Source of the DNA: Candidatus Thiovulum stygium
Lineage (GTDB): Bacteria > Campylobacterota > Campylobacteria > Campylobacterales > Thiovulaceae
Length of the DNA stretch: 64,000 bases
Direction: 5' to 3'
NCBI GenBank assembly: GCA_021582295.1
Contig: CP091137.1
Location: forward strand, 62,001 to 126,000
Positions 18,407-29,972 of this stretch are shown in pieces (the stretch's first letter is position 1; each line of letters starts with the position of its first letter). The position numbers were made by a program, and so were the translations under genes. Under the pieces are notes generated by a model. The model searched no databases. It saw only the letters and a program-made list of their open reading frames with translations, and was not told the DNA's origin.

Positions 18407-20914
18407 ATGAATCTTTTTGAAAACAATCCACCCGAAAAACTAAATATCGAAACTACACTTCAGAAAAGTTATTTAGATTATTCGATGAGTGTTATTATTG
18501 GTCGAGCATTACCTGATGTTCGCGATGGTTTAAAACCTGTTCATAGGCGAATTCTATTCTCTATGAATGAACTAGGTTTAAATTATAAATCACCTTATAA
18601 AAAATCTGCTAGAATAGTTGGAGATTGTCTTGGAAAATTTCATCCACATGGTGATACATCTGTTTATGAAGCTCTTGTTCGAATGGCTCAAGATTTTTCA
18701 ATGAGAATGCCCATTATTGATGGTCAAGGTAATTTTGGTTCGATCGATGGCGATGGTGCCGCTGCAGCAAGATACACTGAAGCTCGTTTAACACATTTTG
18801 CTGAAGAACTTTTAATAGATATTGATAAAAATACTGTTGATTTTGCTCCAAATTATGATGGCTCTCTTACTGAACCTGTTGTTTTACCTGCTAGAGTTCC
18901 TAATTTATTAATTAACGGTAGTAATGGTATTGCTGTTGGTATGGCTACAAATATTCCACCTCATCGTTCTGATGAAGTTATTGATGGAGCTATTTTTTTA
19001 TTAGATAATCCAAATGCCTCTCTTGATGATCTAATTAATATTGTTCGTGGTCCAGATTTTCCAACTGGTGGCAAAATTTTTGGAAAAGATGGCATTATCG
19101 AAGCATATAAAACTGGTCGCGGTAGAATTAAAGTTCGTGCAAAAACTCACAGTGAAACAAATGGTAATCGCGATGTTATCGTTATTGATCAATTGCCTTA
19201 TCAAGTTAATAAAGCTCGACTTATTGAACAAATAGCTGATTTAGTTAAAGATAAATCTCTTGAAGGTATTTCTGATATTCGAGATGAAAGTGATCGTGAT
19301 GGTATTCGTGTTGTTATTGAACTCAAAAAAGGTGCAATGCGAGAAATTATCGAAAATAATTTATATAAATCTACTAATCTTGAAATCACTTTTAGTATTA
19401 ATTTTTTAGCTATTCGTAATCGCGAACCTCATCTTTTTAATTTATATGAAATTTTAAATGAATTTATAACTCATAGAAAAAGTGTTGTTATTCGTCGAAC
19501 TATTTTTGAACTTTCAAAAGCTGAAAATAAAGCTCATATTTTATATGGTTTAATCGAAGCTTTAAAAAATATTGATGCAGTTGTAGCTATTTTACGACAA
19601 AGTGAAAATAGTGAATCTGGTAAAGATGAACTTCGTAATAAATTTTTATTTTCTGATAAACAAGCTTCTGCTATTCTTGATATGAAACTTCATAGATTAA
19701 CTTCTCTTGAATGGGGAAAACTTGAACTTGAACTTGAAGAATTAAAATCAGATATTACTGGATATAAAGCTATTTTAGCTAATGATTATATTTTAAAAGA
19801 TGTCATTAGAGATGAACTTTTTGCTGTTAAATCAAGATTATCTTCAATAAGACGAACTGAAATCGAAGATGATTATGCAAACATAAATAAAGAAGATTTA
19901 ATTCCGAATTTACCTATGGTCGTTACTATTACAAATAGTGGTTACATAAAAAGAGTTCCTTTGTCGCTTTATGAAAAACAGGGTCGCGGTGGAAAAGGCA
20001 AAATAGCTCTTTCAACTTATGAAGATGATTTTGTTGCTGATTTTTATGTTACAAATGCTCACGATACTCTTTTATTAGTTACAAATTTGGGACAACTATT
20101 TTGGCTTAAAGTTTATGAAATTCCTGAATCTTCTCGAACTGCAAAAGGTAAAGCTATTGTTAATCTTGTTCAATTAAGAGAAAATGAAGAAATTCGAGCT
20201 GTTATACCAACTACAGATTTTGATTCTCAAAAAAGTTTGATCTTTTTTACAAAAAAAGGTATATCAAAACGAACTAATTTATCAGAATATGCAAATATAA
20301 GAAATAATGGTATTAGATCTATTTCTCTTGATGATGGTGATGAACTTGTTACTACTAAAATTATTAATAGTGATATAAAATATATTGCCATTTTTACAAG
20401 TTTAGGTCAAGCTATTCGTTTTGAAGTTAATGACATTCGAGAAATTGGACGAACTGCAAGAGGTGTTATCGCTATAAGATTTAAAAATGAATCAGATTTT
20501 GTTGTTGATGCTATTTTAAGCAAAAATGAAAAAGAGGAAATTTTTATCGTTAGTGAAAATGGCTTAGGCAAAAGATCTCTTGTTTCTAATTATAGATTAA
20601 CTAGTCGAGGCGGTTCAGGTGTGATTTCTATGAAATTAACAGAAAAAACTGGCAAACGAGTAATTGGAGCTTTGATCGTTGATGACCAACGAGATTTAGT
20701 TCTTTTAACAGAGTCTGGAAATATTATTAGATTATCTTTTAATGATATGCGAACAACATCAAGAAGAACTAGTGGTGTAATTTTAGTTAGAGGTGATAAA
20801 GTTCTTTCTGCAACAACTTCACCAAAAGCAGATGAAAACGAAAAAGATGAAAACGAAAAAGATGAAAACGAAAAAGATGAAAACGAAAAAGATGAAAACG
20901 GAGGTTTATTATAA
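18407..20914 (+). CDS. gyrA: DNA gyrase subunit A
   Basis: Type II topoisomerase subunit. ATG at 18407 follows GAAAGGA and is preferred over the adjacent TTG. It has the quinolone-region blocks [17 protein letters not shown] and GKFHPHGD, the catalytic Tyr in [16 protein letters not shown] (about residue 122), and a GyrA box QGRGGKGK in the C-terminal beta-pinwheel. The protein (835 aa) ends in an unusual acidic/basic repeat of DENEK units. The stop TAA directly abuts the ATG of the peroxiredoxin gene, with GGAGG inside the gyrA end, so the two are coupled. Octamers at 18958 and 19426. Confidence 0.97.
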   Translation: MNLFENNPPEKLNIETTLQKSYLDYSMSVIIGRALPDVRDGLKPVHRRILFSMNELGLNYKSPYKKSARIVGDCLGKFHPHGDTSVYEALVRMAQDFSMRMPIIDGQGNFGSIDGDGAAAARYTEARLTHFAEELLIDIDKNTVDFAPNYDGSLTEPVVLPARVPNLLINGSNGIAVGMATNIPPHRSDEVIDGAIFLLDNPNASLDDLINIVRGPDFPTGGKIFGKDGIIEAYKTGRGRIKVRAKTHSETNGNRDVIVIDQLPYQVNKARLIEQIADLVKDKSLEGISDIRDESDRDGIRVVIELKKGAMREIIENNLYKSTNLEITFSINFLAIRNREPHLFNLYEILNEFITHRKSVVIRRTIFELSKAENKAHILYGLIEALKNIDAVVAILRQSENSESGKDELRNKFLFSDKQASAILDMKLHRLTSLEWGKLELELEELKSDITGYKAILANDYILKDVIRDELFAVKSRLSSIRRTEIEDDYANINKEDLIPNLPMVVTITNSGYIKRVPLSLYEKQGRGGKGKIALSTYEDDFVADFYVTNAHDTLLLVTNLGQLFWLKVYEIPESSRTAKGKAIVNLVQLRENEEIRAVIPTTDFDSQKSLIFFTKKGISKRTNLSEYANIRNNGIRSISLDDGDELVTTKIINSDIKYIAIFTSLGQAIRFEVNDIREIGRTARGVIAIRFKNESDFVVDAILSKNEKEEIFIVSENGLGKRSLVSNYRLTSRGGSGVISMKLTEKTGKRVIGALIVDDQRDLVLLTESGNIIRLSFNDMRTTSRRTSGVILVRGDKVLSATTSPKADENEKDENEKDENEKDENEKDENGGLL
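20831..20895. repeat. 15-bp in-frame tandem repeat in the gyrA tail
   Basis: About four and a half copies of GATGAAAACGAAAAA encode the peptide (DENEK)n at the extreme C-terminus of GyrA. The copies are identical, so the copy number could change without breaking the frame. Confidence 0.9.
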
Positions 20915-21496
20915 ATGAATGAGAATGAAAATGAAATTATTGTAAAAACTGGAACTGAAGCTCCAGATTTTTGTTTACCAACTTCAGATGATGTTGAGTT
21001 ATGTTTGCGAGATATAAAAGGTAATTGGATCGTTTTATATTTTTATCCTAAAGATAATACACCCGGTTGCACAACTGAAGCAATGGATGTTTTAAGAAAT
21101 TTTGCTAAATTTATTGAACTTGGTGTTACTGTAATTGGAATTTCTCCTGATTCAACTGTTAGACATCGAAGATTTATTGGACAACGAGGTTTAAAACAGA
21201 TTTTATTATCAGATGAAAATCACGATATCGGAAAACTTTATGGCATTTTTGGTATTAAAAGACTTTTCGGTAAAGATGTAATGACAAGAGTTAGAACAAC
21301 TTTTTTAATTTCACCTGATGGAAAAATCGCACAACAATGGCGACATGTTAAAGTTGCAAAACATATACAAATAGTTATCGAAGAGATAGAAAAACAACAA
21401 ATAGAATGGAAAGCTAAAGAAGAGTTAGAAAAACAGTTAATTATAGAACCAGTTTCTCAAAAAACAACTCGAACTAAAAAAGCTAAAAAAGTATAA
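20915..21496 (+). CDS. bcp: Thiol peroxidase, BCP/PrxQ family
   Basis: Reduces hydroperoxides with thioredoxin. 193 residues with GTEAPDFCLPTSDD near the start and the peroxidatic Cys in PGCTTEA at about residue 50. The usual resolving Cys five residues later is missing, so a 1-Cys-like or alternative mechanism is likely. A Lys/Glu-rich C-terminal extension is longer than in most BCP proteins. It starts immediately after the gyrA stop and is followed 12 bp later by pyrC. Confidence 0.92.
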   Translation: MNENENEIIVKTGTEAPDFCLPTSDDVELCLRDIKGNWIVLYFYPKDNTPGCTTEAMDVLRNFAKFIELGVTVIGISPDSTVRHRRFIGQRGLKQILLSDENHDIGKLYGIFGIKRLFGKDVMTRVRTTFLISPDGKIAQQWRHVKVAKHIQIVIEEIEKQQIEWKAKEELEKQLIIEPVSQKTTRTKKAKKV

Positions 21497-21508
21497 TTAA
21501 AAAATAGT

Positions 21509-22521
21509 TTGGAAAATATTTTTTTAGATTCACCTCTTGATATGCATTTGCATATAAGAACTGGACAAATTTTAAAAGATGTATTATATTTTTCAGCTAA
21601 ACAGTTTACAGGAGGTTTAATTATGCCTAATTTACAACCACCTGTAACAACTATTGAGCAACTTGAAAATTATTTAAATGAAATAGAAACAGAATTGAAA
21701 AATATTGGTTTTGAAAATAAATTCAAGCCATATATGTCAATTTTTTTAAAAATAGTTTCGATTTTAATTTTTTAAAAAGTATAAAAGATAAGATATTAAT
21801 AGTTAAATTATATCCAAGTGGTGTAACAACAAATAGTGAAAGTGGAGTTTTGTCAGTTGATCTCGATGAGGTCGGCAAAACTCTTGAAGCGATGGAAAAA
21901 TTAAATATTCCGTTATCGATTCACGGTGAAACAAATGGAACGGTTTTTGAACGAGAAGCAGAATTTTTACCAACTTATGAACTTCTAGCAAAAACTTTTC
22001 CAAAATTAAAAATCATAATGGAACATATTTCTGATAATAGAACTATTAATTTACTTGATAAATATGAAAATTTATATGCAACAGTTTCACTTCACCATTT
22101 ACAATTAACTTTTGATGATCTTTTAGGAGGTGCTTTAAAACCACATTTATTTTGTAAGCCAATTATTAAAAGTAAAATTGATAGAGAAGCTTTACGAAAT
22201 CTAGTTTTTAGTGGAAATAAAAAAGTTATGTTTGGTAGCGATTCAGCTCCACATCTCCGAGAGAAAAAAGAGAGTAATTCTGGTTCAGCAGGAATTTTTT
22301 CAGCTCCAGTTTTATTGCCCTCGATTGTTGAACTTTTTGAGCGATTTGATAAATTAGAACTATTAAACGGTTTTTTAAGTCAAAATGCCAAAGCAGTTTA
22401 TAATATTATGCCACCAATTAGAAAAATTAAACTTGTTCGTGAAAATTGGCAAGTTGAAAATCAATATGGCGGAATTGTTCCACTTTTCGCAGGTGAAACT
22501 TTAAAATGGCGAGTAGTTTAA
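21509..22521 (+). CDS. pyrC: Dihydroorotase, frame interrupted once
   Basis: Third step of pyrimidine synthesis. The first frame (TTG 21509) gives DMHLHIR with the metal-binding His pair and breaks after KPYMSIF. The -1 frame carries on with NSFDFNFLK, then KLYPSGVTTNSESGV, a metal-ligand His region (LSIHGET), MEHISD and GSDSAPH, to a stop at 22521. Restoring one T in the T7 run at 21741-21747 gives 337 aa, the usual PyrC length. The zero frame at the break is ATT TTT TTA AAA, the same T_TTT_TTA heptamer as in fliD. An octamer is at 21865-21872. Confidence 0.92.
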
Positions 22522-22583
22522 TAAAAGACTAAAAATATTCTTGGAACAGCTTAAAAAACTGTTCCTTGTTGAGAACAAATTAA

Positions 22584-23150
22584 TTAAATAATGACTTTTA
22601 ATTTCCATTTAAGTTGAAGATAAGAACCATTTGAAACTTCAATTCCATAATCGCGACCTTTTTCGGTCAAATGCCAAACTCCATTTTCTCGAGTTTGAAA
22701 ACCTCGAGCTTCAAGAATTTTATTTGTTTCGATAGGGCTTCGATTAGTCATTGTTCCTAATTCAGTTGGAATAAAATATTCATTTTCAAAATCTATTCCA
22801 AAAAACTCAAGTAAAGTTATATTTTTATGCTTAGCTATATTATTAAAACGATATAAATCGATTTTGTGTCGTTTGCGAAGATTTTCAATGAAATTTATCA
22901 TTTTATTTGAATAAGCTTCATATTTTTCTAACGATTTAAGCTCATTGTCAAAATCGAAATCTTGATAAGCTGTTTCTGGAATTTGTTGAGAAATCGAATA
23001 CGAACCAGTTTTACGAATTGACGGTAAAACTTCTCGAGTTACCCATTTTTGAAAAGGTTTTGCAATTGGTTTTCGACTTCGTATTATAAGTGAATATAAT
23101 CCAGATTCTGAAACAATTGCCATTTCTTGGACACCACTAAAGGTCATCAT
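22584..23150 (-). CDS. BRO-N antirepressor-like protein, probably N-truncated
   Basis: 188 residues from the ATG; the frame is open to 23219. The sequence ANERGSFKMMTFSGVQEMAI, then SESGLYSLI and WVTREVLPSIRKTG, is the second half of BRO-N. The first half, which should hold the NGxPWFVAKDV-type block, is missing, and a stop precedes the open region. The C-terminal domain (ELGTMTNRSPIETNKILEARGF...VWHLTEKGRDYG) is shared with 29904-30455. It is a phage-type regulator, perhaps inactive or started differently. Confidence 0.65.
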   Translation of the reverse strand: MMTFSGVQEMAIVSESGLYSLIIRSRKPIAKPFQKWVTREVLPSIRKTGSYSISQQIPETAYQDFDFDNELKSLEKYEAYSNKMINFIENLRKRHKIDLYRFNNIAKHKNITLLEFFGIDFENEYFIPTELGTMTNRSPIETNKILEARGFQTRENGVWHLTEKGRDYGIEVSNGSYLQLKWKLKVII

Positions 23151-23239
23151 TTTAAATGACCCCCTCTCATTAGCTTCTAAATCTTTTATATCTTGATTCG
23201 TTTGCTTTGAGTTTGTTCTTCATATCTAAAATAAATAAG

Positions 23240-23264
23240 AACTTTTGGGACAAGCCCAAAAGTT
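23240..23264 (-). terminator. Terminator downstream of the DnaJ-domain gene
   Basis: A perfect 10-bp stem, AACTTTTGGG (23240-23249) with CCCAAAAGTT (23255-23264), and a 5-nt loop. On the minus strand it is followed by a T-rich stretch (CTTATTTATTTT), as expected for a terminator of the gene ending at 23367. Confidence 0.7.
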
Positions 23265-23366
23265 AATAGTTAAATAGATAAGAAAAACTTATCTTACACA
23301 ATTGATGCTACAGAACAATAGATACAACAATTATTCTCAAAAATCATAGATATTCTAAGGTCATAT

Positions 23367-24417
23367 TTAATCCATGATTTTATTGAGATCTAATATAAGT
23401 TCTGTTTGAACCGTATGATAGAAATCTTCATTAAACAGTTCTCCAAAATATTTAGTTCCTCGAAATTGTGTTGAAATAGAAACTATCTTTTTGTTTTTAT
23501 CAAAAACTATTATAAAATTTTTAGTAGCTATTTTAAAATTTTGAGCAATTTCTCGAGGCACTTTAATTTTAAAAGTTATGTTTTTATTTATAGTAACATC
23601 AAATATTTCATTATCTGCATTATATGTCATCTCAACATTTTGAAAACCAAAATAGCGATTTAAAAAATTTAACTCTGCTATTTGTAACCGCTCTTGAAAT
23701 TTAATTTCTTCTTGCTTAACTCGTAAATTATATTCAGCAGTTGTCTCAAATTCGTTTTTAGATAGTTGAGCTTTTGGCAAATTATCAACCATTCGCTTTC
23801 TAAAATCTGGAAACTTTTCGCCATTTATAGCTTCAGTTTCAACTGTTCCAGTCCAAATATATAATCCATTTTTAGCCTGTTGTTCTCGTTCTCGTTTTTC
23901 AGCTTCTTCTCTAGCTTGTCTTTCTCTTTCTCGTTTTTCAGCTTCTTCTCTAGCTTGTCTTTCTCTTTCTCGTTTTTCAGCTTCTTCTCTAGCTTTTTGT
24001 TCCCGTTCTCGTTTTTCAGCTTCTTCTCTAGCTTTTTGTTCCCGTTCTCGTTTTTCAGCTTCTTCTCTAGCTTTTGTTCCCGTTCTCGTTTTTCAGCTTC
24101 TTCTCTAGCTTTCTTTCTCTTTCTCGTTTTTCAGCTTCTTCTCTAGCTTTTTGTTCCCGTTCTCGTTTTTCAGCTTCTTCTCTAGCTTTTTGTCCAGCAA
24201 ACTGAATATCATAAATCAGATTGTAATTATTTCGCTTTTCTTCACTTTTTAATATATCATATGCTTCATTTATATCTTGCATAATTTCAGTAAAATCATT
24301 TACACCACTATTAGAATCTGGATGATATTTTTTAGCTAATTTTCGATAACTTATTTTAATATCGTCAGCTGTTGCATTTCTCGAAACTTCAAGAATTTTG
24401 TAATAATCTTTAAACAA
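23367..24417 (-). CDS. DnaJ-domain protein with 13-residue Arg/Glu repeats
   Basis: The N-terminus is a J domain (DYYKILEVSRNATADDIKISYRKL) with the HPD motif in KKYHPDSN, so it should stimulate an Hsp70. It is followed by about eight copies of a 13-residue unit (AREEAEKREREQK type), predicted as a long charged helix, and a C-terminal domain with beta pattern (IFDVTINKNITFKIKVP). As written the frame breaks twice inside the repeats, near 24072 and 24107, each time by one missing base. Restoring both gives one 350-aa protein. It is divergent from groES-groEL. The C-terminal fragment is open through QQAKNGLYIWTGTVE, upstream of its first ATG, which supports a single gene. Confidence 0.75.
23884..24190. 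repeat. 39-bp coding minisatellite, eight units
   Basis: Eight units of 38-39 bp, each starting CAGCTTCTTCTCTAGC on the plus strand, encode the 13-residue Arg/Glu repeats of the J-domain protein. Two unit types alternate (ending TTTCTCTTTCTCG or TGTTCCCGTTCTCG). Two units are one base short, which breaks the frame. Confidence 0.9.
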
Positions 24418-24565
24418 AAAAAGAACCTTTATTAATATATTTTAGAATTTTAACAAAAATATATATAAGTTTTTCTTGATATAGCAAATATATTAAAAGA
24501 TACTGTAAAATCTTAAAAAAGATATATCTTTTATTCTTCAAAAATATAGCTGATATAACTAAATT

Positions 24566-24602
24566 AAGTTTAGTCTATTTGGCTAAACTTTTTTAATATA
24601 AT
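24566..24602 (+). promoter_or_regulatory. groESL promoter with a dyad operator
   Basis: AAGTTTAG (24566-24573) and CTAAACTT (24583-24590) form an 8-bp perfect dyad with a 9-nt spacer. A perfect minus-10 TATAAT at 24597-24602 follows, 55 bp before the groES ATG. The dyad covers the minus-35 region. The 9-nt spacer is like the HrcA operator CIRCE, but the arms do not match CIRCE (TTAGCACTC). It could bind another heat-shock repressor. Confidence 0.55.
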
Positions 24603-24657
24603 TTTAAGAAATTATTTTTTAAGATTCCACTACAAAATTTTAGTTAGGAGAAAAGTC

Positions 24658-24924
24658 ATGAATTTTATTCCAATTGGTGAAAGAGTTTTAGTCAAAAGAG
24701 AGGTCGAAGCTAACAAAACAGCTTCAGGCATTTTTATTCCAGATTCTGCAAAAGAGAAACCTCAACGAGGCATAGCCGTAGCAGTTTCAAAAGATGTTAT
24801 TAATGAAATTTCAGTTGGCGACACAGTTGTATTTAGTAAATATGGTTCAACTGATTTAGTATTAGAAGGCATTGAATATGCTGTTCTAAAAAAAGAAGAT
24901 ATTCTCGGAATTATCAAGAAATAA
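24658..24924 (+). CDS. groES: Co-chaperonin GroES
   Basis: 88-residue lid of the GroEL chamber. It shows FIPIGERVLVKR at the N-terminus, the mobile-loop region (EVEANKTASGIFIPDSAKEKPQRG) and the C-terminal EYAVLKKEDILGII. TAGGAG precedes the ATG. groEL follows after 12 bp. Confidence 0.97.
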   Translation: MNFIPIGERVLVKREVEANKTASGIFIPDSAKEKPQRGIAVAVSKDVINEISVGDTVVFSKYGSTDLVLEGIEYAVLKKEDILGIIKK

Positions 24925-24936
24925 AGGAAAATATAA

Positions 24937-26559
<1,623 letters not shown>

Positions 26560-26603
26560 TCAATCTTCTATAAAATAAAAAACTAACTTCTAAAATACAA
26601 CAA

Positions 26604-26624
26604 TGTCGGGATATTTTCCCGACA
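26604..26624 (+). terminator. Hairpin after groEL
   Basis: TGTCGGGA (26604-26611) pairs perfectly with TCCCGACA (26617-26624), 45 bp after the groEL stop, with a 5-nt loop. There is no strong T-run. Confidence 0.65.
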
Positions 26625-27333
26625 ACTCTAAATCAAATTCAAAAATCTCATCAAATTTCTAATAACTTTAAGCTTTATTTAATTGCTCAATTTTTAAAAC
26701 TTTTCAAAAAAATCAAGAATTAAAAATAGAGTAATATTTTTAGCCTGAAAAATCGCGATAAAAAAATCAAAATATATATAGTTTTATAAAATGGTTTTCG
26801 TCCCCATACTGTCTTTTTTGATCAAACCGTATTTTTTCATATAAATATATCAATACTCGACATTTTTAGCATTTGTTACGAAATTACTCGCAGTTGATAC
26901 CAAAATACTCAAAATTTCCAAAAACTCTAAAAAATTAGTTTATTTTTTTAAGTTTATGCTATTTTTACAGAGTTTAAAACCTCGAAAAATATAAATGAAA
27001 AGGTCGTAGGTGGCGGTTTTCTGAGTTAGACTATATCTAAACTTGAATTAAGTTTATAAATTTTTTGCTAAAAATTGGATAATTTAAATAAAAAATATAA
27101 ATTTAAAGCTATAAAAAATTTTCTTTATAAAAATTCAAAAGCGGATCAAAATCAGCAATTTGTTTTAAGACCTCATCATTTAGATTAAAAAAACTCAAGT
27201 CTATTTATTTAATTTAAATATTAAACCAAGTCTATTTATTTAATTGCTGGAACTATATTTATTAAAAAAATTGGCAGTTTTAAAATTTTTGAAAAAGCAG
27301 AATTCCCTCATGGGTGAAAAGTGATGAATTTAG
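26625..27333. other. Gene-poor intergenic stretch
   Basis: No convincing gene in about 700 bp. It holds a 19-bp direct repeat (CAAGTCTATTTATTTAATT at 27196-27214 and 27227-27245) and one octamer (27170-27177). A 29-codon open stretch on the minus strand (27109-27198) begins LSFFNLNDEVLKQIADFDPL and looks protein-like, perhaps the tail of a lost gene. Around 26790-26850 is a more GC-mixed block I cannot assign; a small RNA is possible. Confidence 0.4.
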
Positions 27334-27368
27334 ACCTCATCGAAATCAAAATTAGAAATTGATGAGGT
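27334..27368. terminator. Inverted octamer pair at the 3' side of the helicase-LRR gene
   Basis: AGACCTCATC (27332-27341) and GATGAGGTCT (27361-27370) form a perfect 10-bp stem, extended copies of the iterated octamer, just beyond the 3' end of the helicase-LRR frame. The position fits a terminator for that gene. Confidence 0.6.
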
Positions 27369-27381
27369 CTTTCGAGTGAAA

Positions 27382-29773
27382 TTAGATGAATTTGAAACCA
27401 GAACCAGCTCTATTAATAAAATCTTTTAGAGATTCATCATCTTGCTTTTTTAGTGCTTGAAATTCTTCTAATTGCTGAAGATTAAAAATCTCTTTTGGCA
27501 ACTCTTTTGGCAACTCTTTTGGCAACTCTCCGGAAATCTGTCCTAAATCTAGTTTTTTAAGATTTTTAAGATTACCTATTTCTTTAGGTATAATAGGTAT
27601 CTGAGACCTGAGACCGAGACCAATACCGAGACCCAGACCAATACCGAGACCGAGACCCCGAAATACTTAATTCTTCTAATTGCTGAAGATTAAAAATCTC
27701 TTTTGGCAACTCTCCGGAAATTCTTTCTAAAGACAGTTTTTTAAGATTTTTAAGATTACCTATTTCTTTTGGCAACTCTTCGGAAATACTTAATTCTTCT
27801 AATTGCTGAAGATTAAAAATCTCTTTTGGCAACTCTCCGGAAATGTAGCCTAAAGACAGTTTTTTAAGATTTTTAAGATTACCTATTTCTTTAGGTATCT
27901 GAGACCAAGACCCCGAAATACTTAATTCTTCTAATTGCTGAAGATTAAAAATCTCTTTTGGAAACTCTCTGAAAATGTAGCCTAAAGACAGTTTTTTAAG
28001 ATTTTTAAGATTACCTATTTCTTTTGGCAACTCTCCGAAAATACTTAATTCTTCTAATTGCTGAAGATTACCTATTGCTTTTAGCAACTCTTCGGAAATG
28101 TTGTCTAAATATAGTTTTTTAAGTTTTTTAAGATTACCTATTTCTTTAGGTATCTGAGACCCCCAAATACTTAATTCTTCTAATTGCTCAAGATTAAAAA
28201 TCTCTTTTGGCAACTCTCCGGAAATTCTTTCTAAAGACAGATTTTTAAGATTTTTTAAATTACCTATTTCTTTAGGTATAGGTATCTTAGACCCCGAAAT
28301 ACTTAATTCTTCTAATTGCTGAAGATTAAAAATCTCTTTTGGCAACTCTCCGGAAATTCTTTCTAAAGACAGTTTTTTAAGATTTTTAAGATTACCTATT
28401 TCTTTAGGTATCTGAGACCCCGAAATACTTAATGCTTCTAATTGCTGAAGATTACCTATTTCTTTAGGTATCTGAGACCCATTAATAAGTAATGCTTTTA
28501 ATTGCTGATTATTTAAATATGAGTAAAAAGAAAAATCATTGTTATAAAGTAGGTAAAAATAAGTTCCTAAGTGATATTCTTCAATAATATCCTCATCCTT
28601 ATAGTTATATTTTCCTAGCTCATTTAATCCTTCAAATATATACTCTCTTACTTCAGAGATAATTTTATCCTCATATTTCTTTTTAATTCGATAACATGCA
28701 AATTTATTGTTTTTTACGAAAACAAACTTTTTAATTTCATTATTCGGTAAAGATTTTTGAACTTGAGAATCTATCTGCTTTTGAGGGATGTTATATTTTC
28801 GAGATAGATCTTGTGTATCAATGTAAAGATGTTTTTCATTTGAACTAATCGTATAAAGTTCATCTTTTGCTCTTGAATGAGCGACATATCTTAAATTTTG
28901 TTCTGAATATTCATCAAATGATAATTGTCGGCTAAAAATTATCACTATATCAAACTCAAGCCCTTTTGAAGAGTGAGCAGTTGTATATGTTAGATTATAG
29001 CAATCAAATTCTTTTTTTGCCTGTTCAATTTCTTTGTTATCTCTTGTAATGATTGCAATTGTTTTTTTACCGCAATTCTTATTTATAATTTCTTTGATAT
29101 ATTCAAGGTCAATTTTATTATCAAAAACTACCTTACCACCAGTTTTTTGAGCTTTTCCACCTTCACCAGAATCTTTCATAATTTGATTAGAAACTTCAAC
29201 AATCGCCTCTTTGCTTCGATAATTATTTAGGAGATATAGTTTTGTAGGATTTGGAAAATAGTTTTCAAATTGTTGAAAATAAACTAACTTAGATCCACTT
29301 GAACCATCACGACTTTTAAAATCAAAGATATGTTGCCAATCATCTCCAACAGCAAAGATATTAATAGATGGTTTTAACTCTAAAATTCTTTTTAGGAGTT
29401 TATAAAAACTATCTTTAAAATCTTGAAATTCATCTATCAATATATATTCAATATCTTTTATATTGTTATATGTCATTCTATAAGTAGCTCTACTTATCTG
29501 TAAATCATAGTCAGAAGTTGAATTATCTATAATCGATCTTGAAAAACTATGAAAGGTTTTAGATATATTTTTACCTAACCTTTCATTAACTTCATTAACT
29601 GCATTATTTGTAAAAGAAAAAATAATAATTTGATTATCTTTTACTCCATTATTTAAAAGTCTTTTTGTTCTTTCTGTTAAAACAAAAGTTTTGCCACTTC
29701 CAGCACGAGCTGTAACTAAAATATTTTTTGCTGTGCAATTTATAGCTTTTAATTGTTCTTCATTTGGCTTCAT
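27382..29773 (-). CDS. UvrD/Rep-like SF1 helicase fused to leucine-rich repeats
   Basis: The N-terminal 350 residues are a UvrD/Rep-type helicase: ARAGSGKT (Walker A), IIIFSFTNNAVNEV, LIDEFQDF (motif II), VGDDWQHIFDF (III), LNNYRS (IV), TTAHSSKGLEFDIVI (V) and RYVAHSRAKDELY (VI). After a linker, some eleven LRR units follow (IPKEIGNLKNLKKLSL / LPKEIFNLQQLEELSI), with nearly identical DNA. The first frame stops at 27584 after a Ser/Arg/Tyr stretch made by GAGACC repeats. The +1 frame continues the LRRs to 27382, ending DFINRAGSGFKFI, so a slip near 27600-27620 is likely. The joined product is about 796 aa. No signal peptide; probably cytoplasmic, role unknown. Confidence 0.85.
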
Positions 29774-29852
29774 AATATAAACCTCCCCAAAATTCTTTCC
29801 AATCGTTTTCTAACTTATTATCGATTATTTTCTTCTTTAAGTTTATTTTTAG

Positions 29853-29972
29853 ACCTCATCGTATTGTTATGGATAATCGGGTCAAGCCCGAATATGACGA
29901 GATTTAAATTATGGCTTCAATTCTCCATTTAATTTGAAGAAAAGAGCCGTTTTGAATTTCAATTCCAAACTC
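29853..29972. repeat. Direct repeat 2, left copy (120 bp)
   Basis: Identical to 30920-31039 except for one C/T change. It starts exactly at an octamer (ACCTCATC 29853-29860), contains a REP-like palindrome (ATCGGGTCAAGCCCGAATATGAC) and ends inside the 3' part of the antirepressor gene. The copies bracket about 0.95 kb. Confidence 0.95.

Noticed and set aside
23880-24146. An 88-codon plus-strand open frame rich in Phe and Ser
   Set aside because: It is the antisense of the 39-bp minisatellite in the J-domain gene; the low-complexity composition comes from the repeat, and there is no ribosome binding site.
24566-24590. A true CIRCE element before groES
   Set aside because: Only the spacer length agrees; the arms AAGTTTAG/CTAAACTT do not match the CIRCE consensus.
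27196-27245. The 19-bp direct repeat as a fourth module border
   Set aside because: The copies are only 31 bp apart, have no octamer inside and enclose no gene.
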